From contig OW203762.1 of assembly GCA_934045905.1 (NCBI GenBank), forward strand, positions 3,410,001 through 3,474,000: a stretch of DNA of 64,000 nucleotides, read 5' to 3'. The notes under the pieces were generated by a model. The model did not search any database, had not been told where the DNA came from, and saw only the letters and a program-made list of their open reading frames with translations. Position 1 is the first letter of the stretch. Each line of letters starts with the position of its first letter. A program made the translations under genes and the position numbers. Origin of the DNA: Leuctra nigra. Its lineage: Eukaryota; Arthropoda; Insecta; Plecoptera; Leuctridae. Shown here piece by piece: positions 22,837-33,597 of the stretch.

Positions 22837-23225
22837 ATAAAAACACTTCGTGTAAAAATACCAGCCAAGTCTCTTCAAAACTATAAAAAAATAGAAGAAA
22901 TCTACAAATTCAGCACTGAAAAGTAGTGATATCAAAAAATGGGCCAAGTCAAAACTTAATTTTAAAAACCAAAATATACTTGGCGCATCGTTTTTAAGGG
23001 CATTTTAGGTATTATTATATATGTTTAGGTGCATTTAATTTTTGGCATAGCTTCTTACTATTTATATATACGATGCGCCAAGTATATTTTGGTTTTTAAA
23101 ATTAAGTTTTGACTTGGCCCATTTTTTGATATCACTACTTTTCAGTGCTGAATTGTTAGATTTCTTCTATTTTTTTATAGTTTTGAAGAGACTTGGCTGG
23201 TATTTTTACACGGAGTGCTTTTATG
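22833..23225. mobile_element. Foldback MITE family A, complete copy at right border
   Basis: Left arm CCCCATAAAAACACTTCG, right arm ending CACGGAGTGCTTTTATG. Arms contain AAATATACTTGGCGCATCG and its complement. The final GGGG of the right end is altered and followed by a short repeat of CACTCCGTGGAGTGC. Confidence 0.85.
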
Positions 23226-24150
23226 TGGCACTCCGTGGAGTGCTTTTATTTTGAATTGAATACCTTTTGAATTATAGGTAGAGTCAAGTATGGTTTCAAA
23301 ATTGCCTAAATTTCGTATTAAATATTGGCAATTTTGCGCTTTGGTGGTTTTAAGATATAATTTCTCTTAATTTTATGTTAATCAACACAAATAATATTAT
23401 AAAATCACAAAATAGAAATTTTACAAAATGTTGATTTTAAAGCGAAATTTCGTGATTAAAAGTGATAAACCATATAATCTTTGCTCTAATTATAGGTATA
23501 ATTTGATTGTTGACTTATAATTGTTTCAATAACCGAAATGCTTATGAATTAGCAATGATATTGCACATTGAATCATTCAGCCAGTCATTCGTCACTAAAA
23601 GTTGCATTGAGCACTCTGCCGGCAGAAAGTGGCACTAGTGGTTGGGGTATTAGAACCAATTTCTCATAAGCAACATGCTAAGTTTAGACACCTCTACATC
23701 AGGCACTATTAAACGTAGAACCTTAAAAATAATTACCAGTATAAAAAAGATTATGCTTTTTCGATCTGTCACCTCAGAATTTTTATCCGAGTTCAAATTA
23801 CAGTCTCAGAATGATGCAAACATGAAATGCGTCAGCCAATGAGAAGCTAGCTCCGCCCATCGACCAACCAATCATGTCACTCCAGAAGTGTTATAACTTA
23901 GAATTTTAAGTTTTATTTAACAATTATCTAGTATCCATCAACAGAAACGAATAGTTACAGTACGTTCATACATTCATAAGTTTACTTAGTATCAGATTAT
24001 AAAGGACATCAATTGTCTGAATATCCTGTTAATTGCGTGTTTTTGAACCATGTTTTGCCATAAGAAATCACGTTGGACGTGGACAGAGTACCCATACCTC
24101 TCGCCATCTTGAAAATATTCACAGTGACCGCAGCGCCATCTATTGATACT
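23226..24150. other. AT-rich spacer, no gene recognised
   Basis: No ORF or repeat ends supported. It lies between the right-border MITE and the next family B copy. Confidence 0.45.
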
Positions 24151-25240
24151 TTTAGTGCCGAATTGAATCAAAAGGCTGGAGCAAACCCACTTTTACTATA
24201 AGCATCAAAGTGGCATTTTCGGCCTACTGGATCTTAAAATTGGGAAATCTCACATTGTTGCGATATATCTTAATTTCGAGCTATGGCCCACCTTACAACA
24301 TATACCAAATTTAGGAACAATAGGTTACGCCCTTTGCACGCTAGAGGGCCGTGAAAACAGTGTTTTAGGGCGGTTTTCATAATAATAATAATAATCTTAG
24401 TAGTAGTAGTGGTAGTCTCCTGGAATTCAAATCCGGTAAACAGGCCACAGCCTAAACGGCTGAACCGATTGATCTCACATTTTTACCACGTGTGCACTTT
24501 TGGCGTCTGATTTAACCTTCACCCCATGAATTTTTTGTGCCGCCATTTTGAAACCGAAAGTGACGTCATATCTCAACAACAGCTGGACCGATTGGAACGA
24601 AAATAGCGCCAAACGATTTGGACGGTTATCTATATGGATTATCAATAGCAACAGACTAAAATTTATGTTGACGAAACCGGAAATGACGTCATGAAATTTA
24701 ATTCATCGATTGGCATTTCGGCAACAAATTTGATCCAATTATTTTGATATTTATGTAACGTATGTTCTTTTGATATCTCATTTGACTTGATATAAAACCA
24801 ACCGGAAGCCGCCATTTTGAAACCAGAAATGACATCATATCTTAATAACGTCTTAATAGATTTGAAAGAAACCAGTGCTAAACAATTTAGACGGTAAACT
24901 TTATGTATTATCATCAATAATATTTGCAGTTTCCCATACTGAAACCGGAAATGACGTCACACATTTTAAATATCTAACAAATTTACATTTTGATGCAATA
25001 AATATACTATTTGAGACTGCTTATAATAAAATGTAATCATGTTTAAATTATAATTTAAGAGGTCAGTGATTTCAGCAGCCATTTTGAAACCGGAAGAAAC
25101 GTAATATCTCGAAAACTGGTTGACAGATCGGTATGAAACTAGTGCCAAACGATTCGGAAGGACATCTCTATGGAATAGGAACAGTCAAACTAGAATTTTA
25201 CTATTTATGAGGCCGGAAATGACGTCATTCAAATTTGCGC
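24150..25240 (+). repeat. Repeat family B, diverged copy
   Basis: Contains TTCGGCCTACTGGATCTTAA, ATTTCGAGCTATGGCCCACC, CCTAAACGGCTGAACCGATT and three rounds of the CCATTTTGAAACC/TGACGTCAT core near 24540, 24815 and 25077. Divergence from the 17-22 kb copies is clearly greater than between those two. Confidence 0.75.
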
Positions 25241-25335
25241 CGATGAGGCGCCGTCCTGCACGTCGACGCCGTCCTGCGATGAGGCGCCGTCCTGCGATGA
25301 GGCGCCGTCCTGCGCGTCGACGTCGTCCAATGTCG
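25240..25335. repeat. Short GC-rich tandem repeat
   Basis: Repeats of GATGAGGCGCCGTCCTGC and CGTCGACGCCGTCCTGC, about 18 bp each, standing out sharply from AT-rich flanks. It gives Arg-rich false ORFs on both strands. Confidence 0.75.
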
Positions 25336-25664
25336 ACGTCGTCCGCAATTGTTTTGAATCTTGCACACATCACACTGTAGTACGTTATTTGTATTATGTA
25401 AAATGTTCAGCCCGATGTGTGCAGCAGTTGCGTCACAGTGATGTCTCGCCCATTGTACGTGTTTTATGCGCCATTGAATAATAATTGTTTCAATAATATA
25501 CATGCGATTGTCAATTAAATGCACATTGTTTGGGCAATAGTGTACTCTTGTTTGCACATTTCACATAATTACATACTTATTGAGATTCTTAATACCAGGG
25601 TTTATGCTAATCTCCAGTTCGTTGTAAAAGTTACATTCCAAAAGTAATTGACACTTAATTATTG
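25336..25664. other. No gene recognised
   Basis: Mixed-composition sequence with no supported ORF, element end or RNA motif. Confidence 0.4.
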
Positions 25665-25850
25665 AACGGTGGGAAGGAGGCGGTTAGATGGAACCATCCC
25701 GGCATTTGTCTGTTGACTGAGGGAATACACGAGAGATCTACAGTCAGGACGGCCGGCCGCAGGAATTGAACCCGGGGTCTCCGGAGTTCATCCAGAACGT
25801 CTGTCTGAGCCAACTTGCTCCGGTACAAATATTTATCATTTAGAACTAGC
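25665..25850 (-). mobile_element. tRNA-derived SINE, minus strand
   Basis: On the minus strand a box A-like TGGCTCAGACAGACG is followed 34 bp later by box B GGTTCAATTCC, then a body with CCGTCCTGACTGTA, ATTCCCTCAGTC and CGCCTCCTTCCCACC. The same body is present at 38585-38875 and 39990-40220, so this is one SINE family. RNA polymerase III would use the two boxes. Confidence 0.72.
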
Positions 25851-26239
25851 TGGTGAAAACCCTGGAACTAAAGTTGGGATTTTACGGGTTTTTTTGTTCA
25901 AGGAGCGGCTAAGGGGAAAAACAAGTATGAGTTGGTGAATACAAAAAAAAATACATCCATAAAATATGTTCATTTAGTCCCACCGTGGTCATGAGATATG
26001 ACAATTTCTTTGATTTGACCTCTAGAGGTCACAGCTGACCTCAGGGGCAAAAGCTCGAATGATATCATAGCTAAATCTTTTTTATATGTCCTGAGGAACA
26101 TCTCTACCAAATCTCATACTTTTATCACAAAATTCACAATCTTTCCTCTTAGCCGCTCTACTCTATGAGCATCGCGGAGATCAATTCTCAGATGAAACAG
26201 ATAGACCTATCTTGCCAAATATAAATACCGAGTAAAACT
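25851..26239. other. No gene recognised
   Basis: Unique-looking sequence up to the first 39-bp unit. No ORF or RNA gene supported. Confidence 0.4.
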
Positions 26240-27086
26240 GGGAAGCGAGCGCACACTTGGAATGTACCTGGTTGTGTTGGGAAGCGAGCGTACACTTGGA
26301 ATGCACCTGGTTGTGTTGGGAAGCGAGCGTACACTTGGAATGTACCTGGTTGTGTTGGGAAGCGAGCGTACACTTGGAATGTACCTGGTTGTGTTGGGAA
26401 GCGAGCGCACACTTGGAATGTACCTGGTTGTGTTGGGAAGCGAGCGTACACTTGGAATGTACCTGGTTGTGTTGGGAAGCGAGCGTACACTTGGAATGTA
26501 CCTGGTTGTGTTGGGAAGCGAGCGTACACTTGGAATGTACCTGGTTGTGTTGGGAAGCGAGCGCACACTTGGAATGTACCTGGTTGTGTTGGGAAGCGAG
26601 CGTACACTTGGAATGTACCTGGTTGTGTTGGGAAGCGAGCGTACACTTGGAATGTACCTGGTTGTGTTGGGAAGCGAGCGTACACTTGGAATGTACCTGG
26701 TTGTGTTGGGAAGCGAGCGTACACTTGGAATGTACCTGGTTGTGTTGGGAAGCGAGCGTACACTTGGAATGTACCTGGTTGTGTTGGGAAGCGAGCGTAC
26801 ACTTGGAATGCACCTGGTTGTGTTGGGACGCGAGCGTACACTTGGAATGTACCTGGTTGTGTTGGGAAGCGAGCGTACACTTGGAATGCACCTGGTTGTG
26901 TTGGGACGCGAGCGTACACTTGGAATGTACCTGGTTGTGTTGGGAAGCGAGCGTACACTTGGAATGTACCTGGTTGTGTTGGGAAGCGAGCGTACACTTA
27001 GAATGTACCTGGTTGTGTTGGGAAGCGAGCGTACACTTGGAATGTACCTGGTTGTGTTGCGAAGCGAGCGTACACTTGGAATGTAC
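26240..27086 (+). repeat. 39-bp minisatellite, left block (about 22 units)
   Basis: Unit: GGGAAGCGAGCGTACACTTG, then GAATGTACCTGGTTGTGTT. Variants include CACACTTG, GGGACGCGAG and ATGCACC. The block ends in a GTAC at 27083-27086, where a 6.5-kb element is inserted, and the array resumes in phase and in the same orientation at 33598. Long ORFs here are a product of the 3 x 13 period. Confidence 0.95.
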
Positions 27087-27088
27087 AC

Positions 27089-27527
27089 TCCCCCAAATAA
27101 TAAATGGTACTCCGTTTTGCGGCTATGTCCTTTCACCGTAAACAATTTTAATAGGTACCCTGTAGAGTGAGAGAGCGCGATAGTTGATGTGCGAGTGAGA
27201 AGAAAGATTGACGAGAGGTTGTCGGGCATCTATCTCACTAGTAGTCTTGTCTCGCTTGCACTTGGTACTAACTGGGGTGGTTCATGCCGAGTTGTTTTCT
27301 GGTGGAGTGGGGTGAGGTGAACTAAAATAGATAACGATGTCAATAACTGCTACCTGCAGAAGATCCTCGATTGATTCAATGCTCGAACTGTCCTCGCCGT
27401 GGTTTACCGTGAATGAATTACACTGATATTTCCAAAATGTTCGAATGTAGTATTTTCAAGGGTTTAATTTTATAGCTATTTGCATAATCATATTGTAATC
27501 GTTGAATGAACCTTTCTATTAGAATAA
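27089..27527 (+). repeat. Left terminal inverted repeat of the 6.5-kb element
   Basis: Near-perfect inverted copy of 33163-33597, with about one mismatch noticed (CTATTAGAAT against CTGTTAGAAT). A weaker extension of symmetry continues at 27560-27620 against 32590-32650 (CATAAACGACACAAAA and its partner). Confidence 0.88.
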
Positions 27528-28481
27528 TAATATATTAAATTAAATTCTTGACAATGTCTGCAAACTGACTTGTCAGTTATGCATCAATTCATAAACGACA
27601 CAAAAATCATGTAAAATAGCAATGTTTAGAATTTTATATCACATTCAGACATAAAACAATATCCACACATTAGACTGACACATTTTCTTTTGAAATATGG
27701 GTATATATCTACAGAGCAAAAGAAATTGTATACAGTAATTTGCACCTGCATTATCAAAATAGCTAAATTTTAGCTTCAAAATGCATTCACAATAATGTGA
27801 TATTACTTTGGTAATAATTGCATTTGTTGGTTAATTGATATTACCTATGTTGAAAGTATTCTTGTATCTTGGAGAGCAGTTAACATCGATACTCGCATCT
27901 TGTATTTCAGTTACATTTTAAGGGTATCTTGCGCATCATTGACGGCATTGGCGTATAGTTTGAAAACAAAATTTGGTTAAAATTGGTTAAAATATTAGAA
28001 AATCATTTTCATCGGTAAAATGTCCAGATCACATTGAATTTTTGCAGCCATTGAAACCTTAATATCATTACCTACATGTCACAAAATGTCCGTGGAATTG
28101 TCTGATTGATTAATTAAAATTATCCGTACTTACAAGTTGAAATTTGGCAAGGCCAATAATATTTAATTACGTTTCTAAATTTTTCAGTCAATTCTTATGA
28201 TTTTTAGCAAATTTGAGCTATTTTGGGACGCTTAACTTTATCTATTTATATAGTACTGATTCCCTGAAGACAATGGCAATAATTGTAATTATACGTTTCT
28301 CACATAATATTTAGTCAATTCTTCTGATTTTAACAATTTATAACCCATTTTGGGACGCTAAACTTGATAATTTATAATGGATGGGGTCAGCTGCTTGAGT
28401 GGGGGGATCAATCCCCACCTGCTTATGTTAGCATTTCAATTGTGATTCATAATCAGATTTAATGAAGCATTATCTTGTTGA
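27528..28481. other. AT-rich interior, no gene
   Basis: Interior of the 6.5-kb element. No ORF or RNA motif supported. Confidence 0.5.
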
Positions 28482-28642
28482 ATTGGCAGTGGTGACGGTT
28501 TGTTCCGATGAATGTGCTGGTGGCCCTGGTAAGGGCCACCAGCGACGTTTCGAAGGAGTTACTTCCTTCATCTTCTGGCGGCCCTTATCAGGGCCACCAG
28601 CACATTCATCGGAACAAACCGTCACCACTGCCAATTTATTAC
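28482..28642. mobile_element. Penelope-like 3' remnant with near-perfect palindrome
   Basis: Arms of about 60 bp (GGTGACGGTTTGTTCCGATG ... GGTGGCCCT and its inverse) enclose GACGTTTCGAAGGAGTTACT. The complement of the centre reads GAAGATGAAGGAAGTAACTC followed by CTTCGAAACGTCGC, the conserved tail next to the GIY-YIG domain in Penelope-like elements. The inverted arms may be a head-to-head pair of such ends. Other remnants with this tail lie near 54770 and 62860. Confidence 0.55.
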
Positions 28643-29409
28643 ACGATGGTTCCGAAAACGTCCACGACATCATTATCTTGTTATTTGATATTCTGTTTTT
28701 CGTCAGTTATCAAGGGCTAGGTTTCGAAAGCAGAAAATTTGAGCAAGTACTTTTATTTATTTTTTTTGGCACGGACGTCTGTTTCTTTTGCTTGTTACTG
28801 AGGTATCACCCACTGTAATTGCATTCGATTGAGCTGATATTTTGCAAACATGTTGCATCAACTCTGCGGTTTGCAGACCTACATTTTTCGAAATTCGTTT
28901 ATTGGGTCAAATTGAAATTAATGTCTTCTGATTGGTTGATCAGATCAATTTGAAATTGTGTTAGTAAGACAAAAATTTTCTTAATCGTTACAAAGTTTGC
29001 GCCATATCTATTGGTTACAATTTAAAAAAATATTTTCTATAGGTCGAGAATAAAAAGAATCGTTGAATTGGTAATTAAGACCAACATTATATCCTATTTT
29101 ACACATTCTATAAATAGTCTGAAAACTCCAAGATTCAGTGGAAATTCTGACACACAAATATTTAAATTTGCTATTTTTTAATTTTATCATCGCTTGTCTG
29201 AATTTTGATTAAATATGTTGCCTCACATGAGGGCTAATTGCAGCGAATACAACACATCGATTCAACCTTCAAAAATGTCTTACTTTCTTTTTTATGTGTG
29301 TCAAAATAATGTCCGCACTCGGGGAAAAACATTAATTTTGTGCATTGCCATTTAGAGAAAATGAACAAACAGATCATTATATGAAGATCATATGAATATA
29401 CATTAACAA
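28643..29409. other. AT-rich interior, no gene
   Basis: No ORF supported. Family C-like phrases (GATTGGTTGATCAGATC) suggest old repeat sequence. Confidence 0.4.
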
Positions 29410-30508
29410 GTGCGTAGTCTATAACGCATTGATGAGCGAGCCAATTCGTTTTCCACGTGAATTGATTTGCGATTGCATGTTTCTGCTATACAAACCTTGG
29501 AATGAGCCGAAACGAAAGGCGTCAGAGAACCAGTAATGAAATATCCTGACAATTCCTTCAAGAAATTTGACAAATATTCCAAACACTCATAAAATGTCCG
29601 TTTAATGTCAATAACTCTTGAAATTAACGAAAGATTAGAATGATAATATTACAGGGGACCGCTTCTAGATGACATTAGTGTGTTCAGATTTTCAGATCGA
29701 TTGGTTGAACGGTTTGTTCTAGTCACTGCCGACAAAAATACAATAAAAACACACATAAAAAAAACAGAAAGTATTCCTAATTTATAAGTGACACAAGAAG
29801 CATGTAAAAAATACATAATTGAAATTTTATGTCACATTAAAACACAAAAAAATATAGCACAGTGGTGACGCTCGCTATTCTCGCACAATAAATTCAATTG
29901 CAAGGTAAAACCGCACAACCAATCGATCTGAAATTTTGCACACTTACTAAAGTAATCTGTGCGGTCCCTGGGATCGATATTGAACGGTATCCTGTGATTG
30001 GTTCAAATTTTAAAATAATTATCTTTCGATTGGTTATTCCGATCGATTTGAAATTTGGCAAAGTCATTGCAACCAACATTGTCCCCAATCTTACACAAAT
30101 TCAGTAAAATCCTCCCATCGGTTAAAATTTAAAACAATCTTTCCTGTGATTTTTTAAAATTAAACTAGTACAAATTTATCGATAAACTTAAAACTTCGCA
30201 TGTTCATTGGTAACAAATACCTAAAATGTTGGTACAACATTTTAGGTATTTGTTTGCCATTTTGAAGACTAATCTGTCGTTATTTCAAAAGTTATTGTCA
30301 TTTTAAGGACATTTTATTCTATAATCTTGAAATATTCCAAAAGTGTATACTACATTTTCATCCTTGCCTTCTTAATGCTGCAGAAAGCATATAGAAAAAA
30401 AGCAAAGCATATAGAGCAGCTGTAACTTGCAAGCGCATATCAAATCGGATGCAGTACGATGGCTCGCTCATCAACGCGTTACACTGAGCGTTTTCCTAGT
30501 TTTTAAAA
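29410..30508. repeat. Family C, two copies head to head
   Basis: The left half (29410-29870) is in the same orientation as 12603-13720: ACGCATTGATGAGCGAGCC to GTGGTGACGCTCGCT. The right half (29880-30508) is its inverse, ending GGCTCGCTCATCAACGCGTT. Together they form a large imperfect inverted repeat with terminal ACGCGTTGATGAGCGAGCC motifs. Confidence 0.65.
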
Positions 30509-31280
30509 CTTCGGTTGAATCATATAAAATGACAACTCGACTTTTCGATTGACAATCTTCTCACCTTACCCAAGAAATAAATAACATTGATCAATATAAT
30601 AAATGATGATATCATTATTGGAAGGACATTTACGGCTTATGGCAGATTGGAATGAGTCTATATATTCCATTTAATTTAATATTTTAATAATTTGTTTTAA
30701 TTTATGTAATTAAGAGCATTGTTATAAGTTATTCGTATCAAAATCGCTTCATTGTCACTCAGTTTTGAGGGTGGGAAGCAAAGGGGGTTTGACGCCCCTT
30801 TTATCACTACTTGAAGTGTTCTAAGAAGAATTTGCGAAAACATTTTTTGATATAAGATTTGTTTGGAATTGACCTGTTGACTTAGTTTCTAATTTAGTAC
30901 CATTATTATTTTGATGTTATTTCATTTGTAAGAATGTGTACTTGACTGGTCATTTGACAACATTGTGGTGACTACTTATACATGAAGATAAAATCGTAAC
31001 TTCATTTCTTCTTTCATTCAAAGGTAGGATCATCAAACAGTACGTTTTAATGTGATATTTTCGAATTTGTTATACAAAAAAAATTCTAGATTACCTTTCT
31101 GGTTATACCTAGGTCATCCTTGGTTACACCACAGATTTATTGAAACGCCAATGCATGGTTATTTTTTTATCTTTTTTAACTTGATCCTGAATAATACTTG
31201 CATTATGAAGAGTATGTTTTGTAAACTAATACTTACAAAATCAAGTAGTTCTTTTGTGTCTATTAAGAATTAGTTGGGAA
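30509..31280. other. AT-rich, no gene recognised
   Basis: A short ORF at 31052 has no recognisable domain. Nothing else supported. Confidence 0.4.
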
Positions 31281-31716
31281 CAATAAATCCACCTTTTGCT
31301 AGGACTGTAGAATATCAGAATGGTTTTTACGCCAGAGTGGCAAAACAATACAATTCCCTCCCTACGAATGTGCGACAAGAGCTAGATTTTCAAATATTTA
31401 AAAAAACAGGTTAGAATAATTTTAACTGAAGATATGAGGGCTTTGCACTAAGAATTGTTTTATTTATGAATAATTAATTTAATCTTAACTATTTTAATCT
31501 TATACATGATGTTTCACTTCCCTTTTATAATTTTGCTACCTACCTATCTATTTTATTTGTTAGTATTAACTATTAAGTGATATTATTTGATGTATTAATT
31601 AATTATTTGTAGCTGGCAGTAGGGCACACAGTGTTACGGGGTTCACCCTACTCCTGCTGCCAGAAAATGCACAGTGTGTGTTTGAAAAATAATAAATAAA
31701 TAAATAAAATAAATAG
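31281..31716 (+). mobile_element. LINE 3' end fragment with AAAT-rich tail
   Basis: At 31316-31406 the plus strand reads GFYARVAKQYNSLPTNVRQE and then LDFQIFKKTG before a stop. YNSLP followed by an FK helix is the usual C-terminus of LINE ORF2 proteins. After an AT-rich 3' UTR the copy ends in AATAAATAAATAAATAAAAT at about 31690, a microsatellite tail. Only the 3' end was copied, typical of 5'-truncated LINE insertions. Confidence 0.72.
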
Positions 31717-31742
31717 TAAGCTCAGTTGACTAAATGGTTACT

Positions 31743-31840
31743 TGAAATTAAAATGACTAATAATGAGTTTATTGTAAATAATTATATTGTAGTGTAGAAA
31801 ATTATTTACTACAAACTCATTAGTCATTTTAATTTCACAT
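31743..31840. repeat. Foldback hairpin of about 95 bp
   Basis: Outer arms GAAATTAAAATGACTAATAA and partner TTAGTCATTTTAATTTC, inner arms GTAAATAATT and AATTATTTAC. The left arm has a short insertion relative to the right. Confidence 0.7.
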
Positions 31841-31917
31841 TAAATATAAATGTCACATTAATCACATTTATCACAGCAATTATTCAGTCATAAATTATTT
31901 AATTTTATAAATGAAAG

Positions 31918-32474
31918 CAGTGTTGGGGAAGGAACTTTTAAAAATAACTAGGACCGCGCTACTTTTTTGGGGAACTCTTGAGTGAACGCGTTCACATTTG
32001 TTTACAAGAAACGTGAACGTCAAACGTTTATTTTAACCGTACGAACCGCAGTTTCCTTCTTTTGTAATTTCGAATTTCTTCTATAAATATTCTCGATCTT
32101 GCTCGACCTGAAAAATTTCAAACTCGCACAGCCCTATATACTAATATCTTTCACACACATCAATTATCTTCTTAATTAATATTATCATCAAATAAAATTG
32201 TGAAATAGTGGATAAATATCATTTTAGTGAGTAAAATGGTGAAAACAATTGCGGTTCATGTGGTGCCCTTGAGTATTTAACCCTTGAATTGTCTTTAACT
32301 TTTAAATGTTGTCAAAAGAAGACATTTCAAAAGAAATTATATTCGTTTTTAAGGAACTAGAACTTTTATTACCCAATTCTGAATAAAAGAATTTGTACTT
32401 TCAAAATTTCATATATTTGGTCATGAACTGAACTTCAAAATATATCATTTTAAAAAGGAACTTCCTCAACACTG
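31918..32474. mobile_element. Non-autonomous hAT element (second family)
   Basis: 557 bp. Ends CAGTGTTGGGGAAGGAAC and GTTCC-type inverse CTTCCTCAACACTG, flanked by AATGAAAG (31910-31917) and GATGAAAG (32475-32482), an 8-bp target duplication with one change. It contains the 14-bp palindrome GTGAACGCGTTCAC and no ORF. Confidence 0.75.
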
Positions 32475-32482
32475 GATGAAAG

Positions 32483-33162
32483 TGCAAACTATAGAATACA
32501 TTTTCTTCTACACTATATACACATCTTTTATCAGTAAATGCGCAATCCTATTTAGTGGATATTTTTGGTGTTTGAATGTGATGTTAAATTTCACTCATTG
32601 CTATTTAACAGGCTTTTGTGTCGTTTATGAACTATAGCTGACACGACAGTTTGCTGGCAAAGCAATGAATTTATTATTATTTTATATCTGTTTGAAGTCA
32701 ATTCAAATTGCAAAATATACAGAATACCAATCATTTTATAGAAAATTATGTAACACGTTTTACAGTATCGAAGATTTAATAATGAATAAGTCTATAACTA
32801 TCAAATAATGAACAATGTAGCAAGATATAAGTACAAATGGTTGATAATAAAATAAAATTAATAATACCGGGAGTATACTTTAAAGGCATCGGAACAAATG
32901 ATCAATCGCTTATAAATTTGGAATAAAATGGTCTCGCATAATACCTATAATGATTTTATAAAACTGAAATTAAAATGTTTTTTTATAAATGTTTTAACTA
33001 AATTGAAACGTTTACAAAAGGAATACAACATTCTGATATTGTGCCCGATCATTAGTCCGATGACCTCTATTTCATCAACCGAGTATTTGGATTTGAAATA
33101 GTCGATAGTCGGTATATAAATCGCCTTCTTCTCTCTCCATCTCTTCTGTTGTTTGTTAATAT
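32483..33162. other. AT-rich interior, no gene
   Basis: Includes the degraded inner extension of the TIR near 32590-32650. No coding or RNA feature supported. Confidence 0.45.
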
Positions 33163-33597
33163 TCTAACAGAAAGGTTCATTCAACGATTACAATATGATT
33201 ATGCAAATAGCTATAAAATTAAACCCTTGAAAATACTACATTCGAACATTTTGGAAATATCAGTGTAATTCATTCACGGTAAACCACGGCGAGGACAGTT
33301 CGAGCATTGAATCAATCGAGGATCTTCTGCAGGTAGCAGTTATTGACATCGTTATCTATTTTAGTTCACCTCACCCCACTCCACCAGAAAACAACTCGGC
33401 ATGAACCACCCCAGTTAGTACCAAGTGCAAGCGAGACAAGACTACTAGTGAGATAGATGCCCGACAACCTCTCGTCAATCTTTCTTCTCACTCGCACATC
33501 AACTATCGCGCTCTCTCACTCTACAGGGTACCTATTAAAATTGTTTACGGTGAAAGGACATAGCCGCAAAACGGAGTACCATTTATTATTTGGGGGA
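33163..33597 (-). repeat. Right terminal inverted repeat of the 6.5-kb element
   Basis: Inverted partner of 27089-27527. Ends CATTTATTATTTGGGGGA next to GTAC. Confidence 0.88.

Larger units (their letters stand above)
27087..33597. mobile_element. 6.5-kb long-TIR (foldback-type) element inserted in the 39-bp array
   Basis: Terminal inverted repeats of about 435 bp (27089-27527 and 33163-33597) begin TCCCCCAAATAATAAATGG. They are flanked by GTAC on each side (27083-27086 and 33598-33601), with two extra bases AC at the left. Deleting the element plus one GTAC restores a perfect 39-bp unit. The interior is a mosaic of other repeats and holds no long ORF, so it is non-autonomous; the superfamily is not determined. 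Confidence 0.82.

Noticed and set aside
25120..25380. Arg-rich protein
   Set aside because: Translation of a short GC-rich tandem repeat, open on both strands.
26181..27229. Overlapping ORFs of 236-340 codons
   Set aside because: Same 39-bp repeat artefact as the right-hand block.
28462..28818. 118-codon ORF
   Set aside because: It runs through the Penelope-derived palindrome, and an equivalent ORF exists on the other strand.
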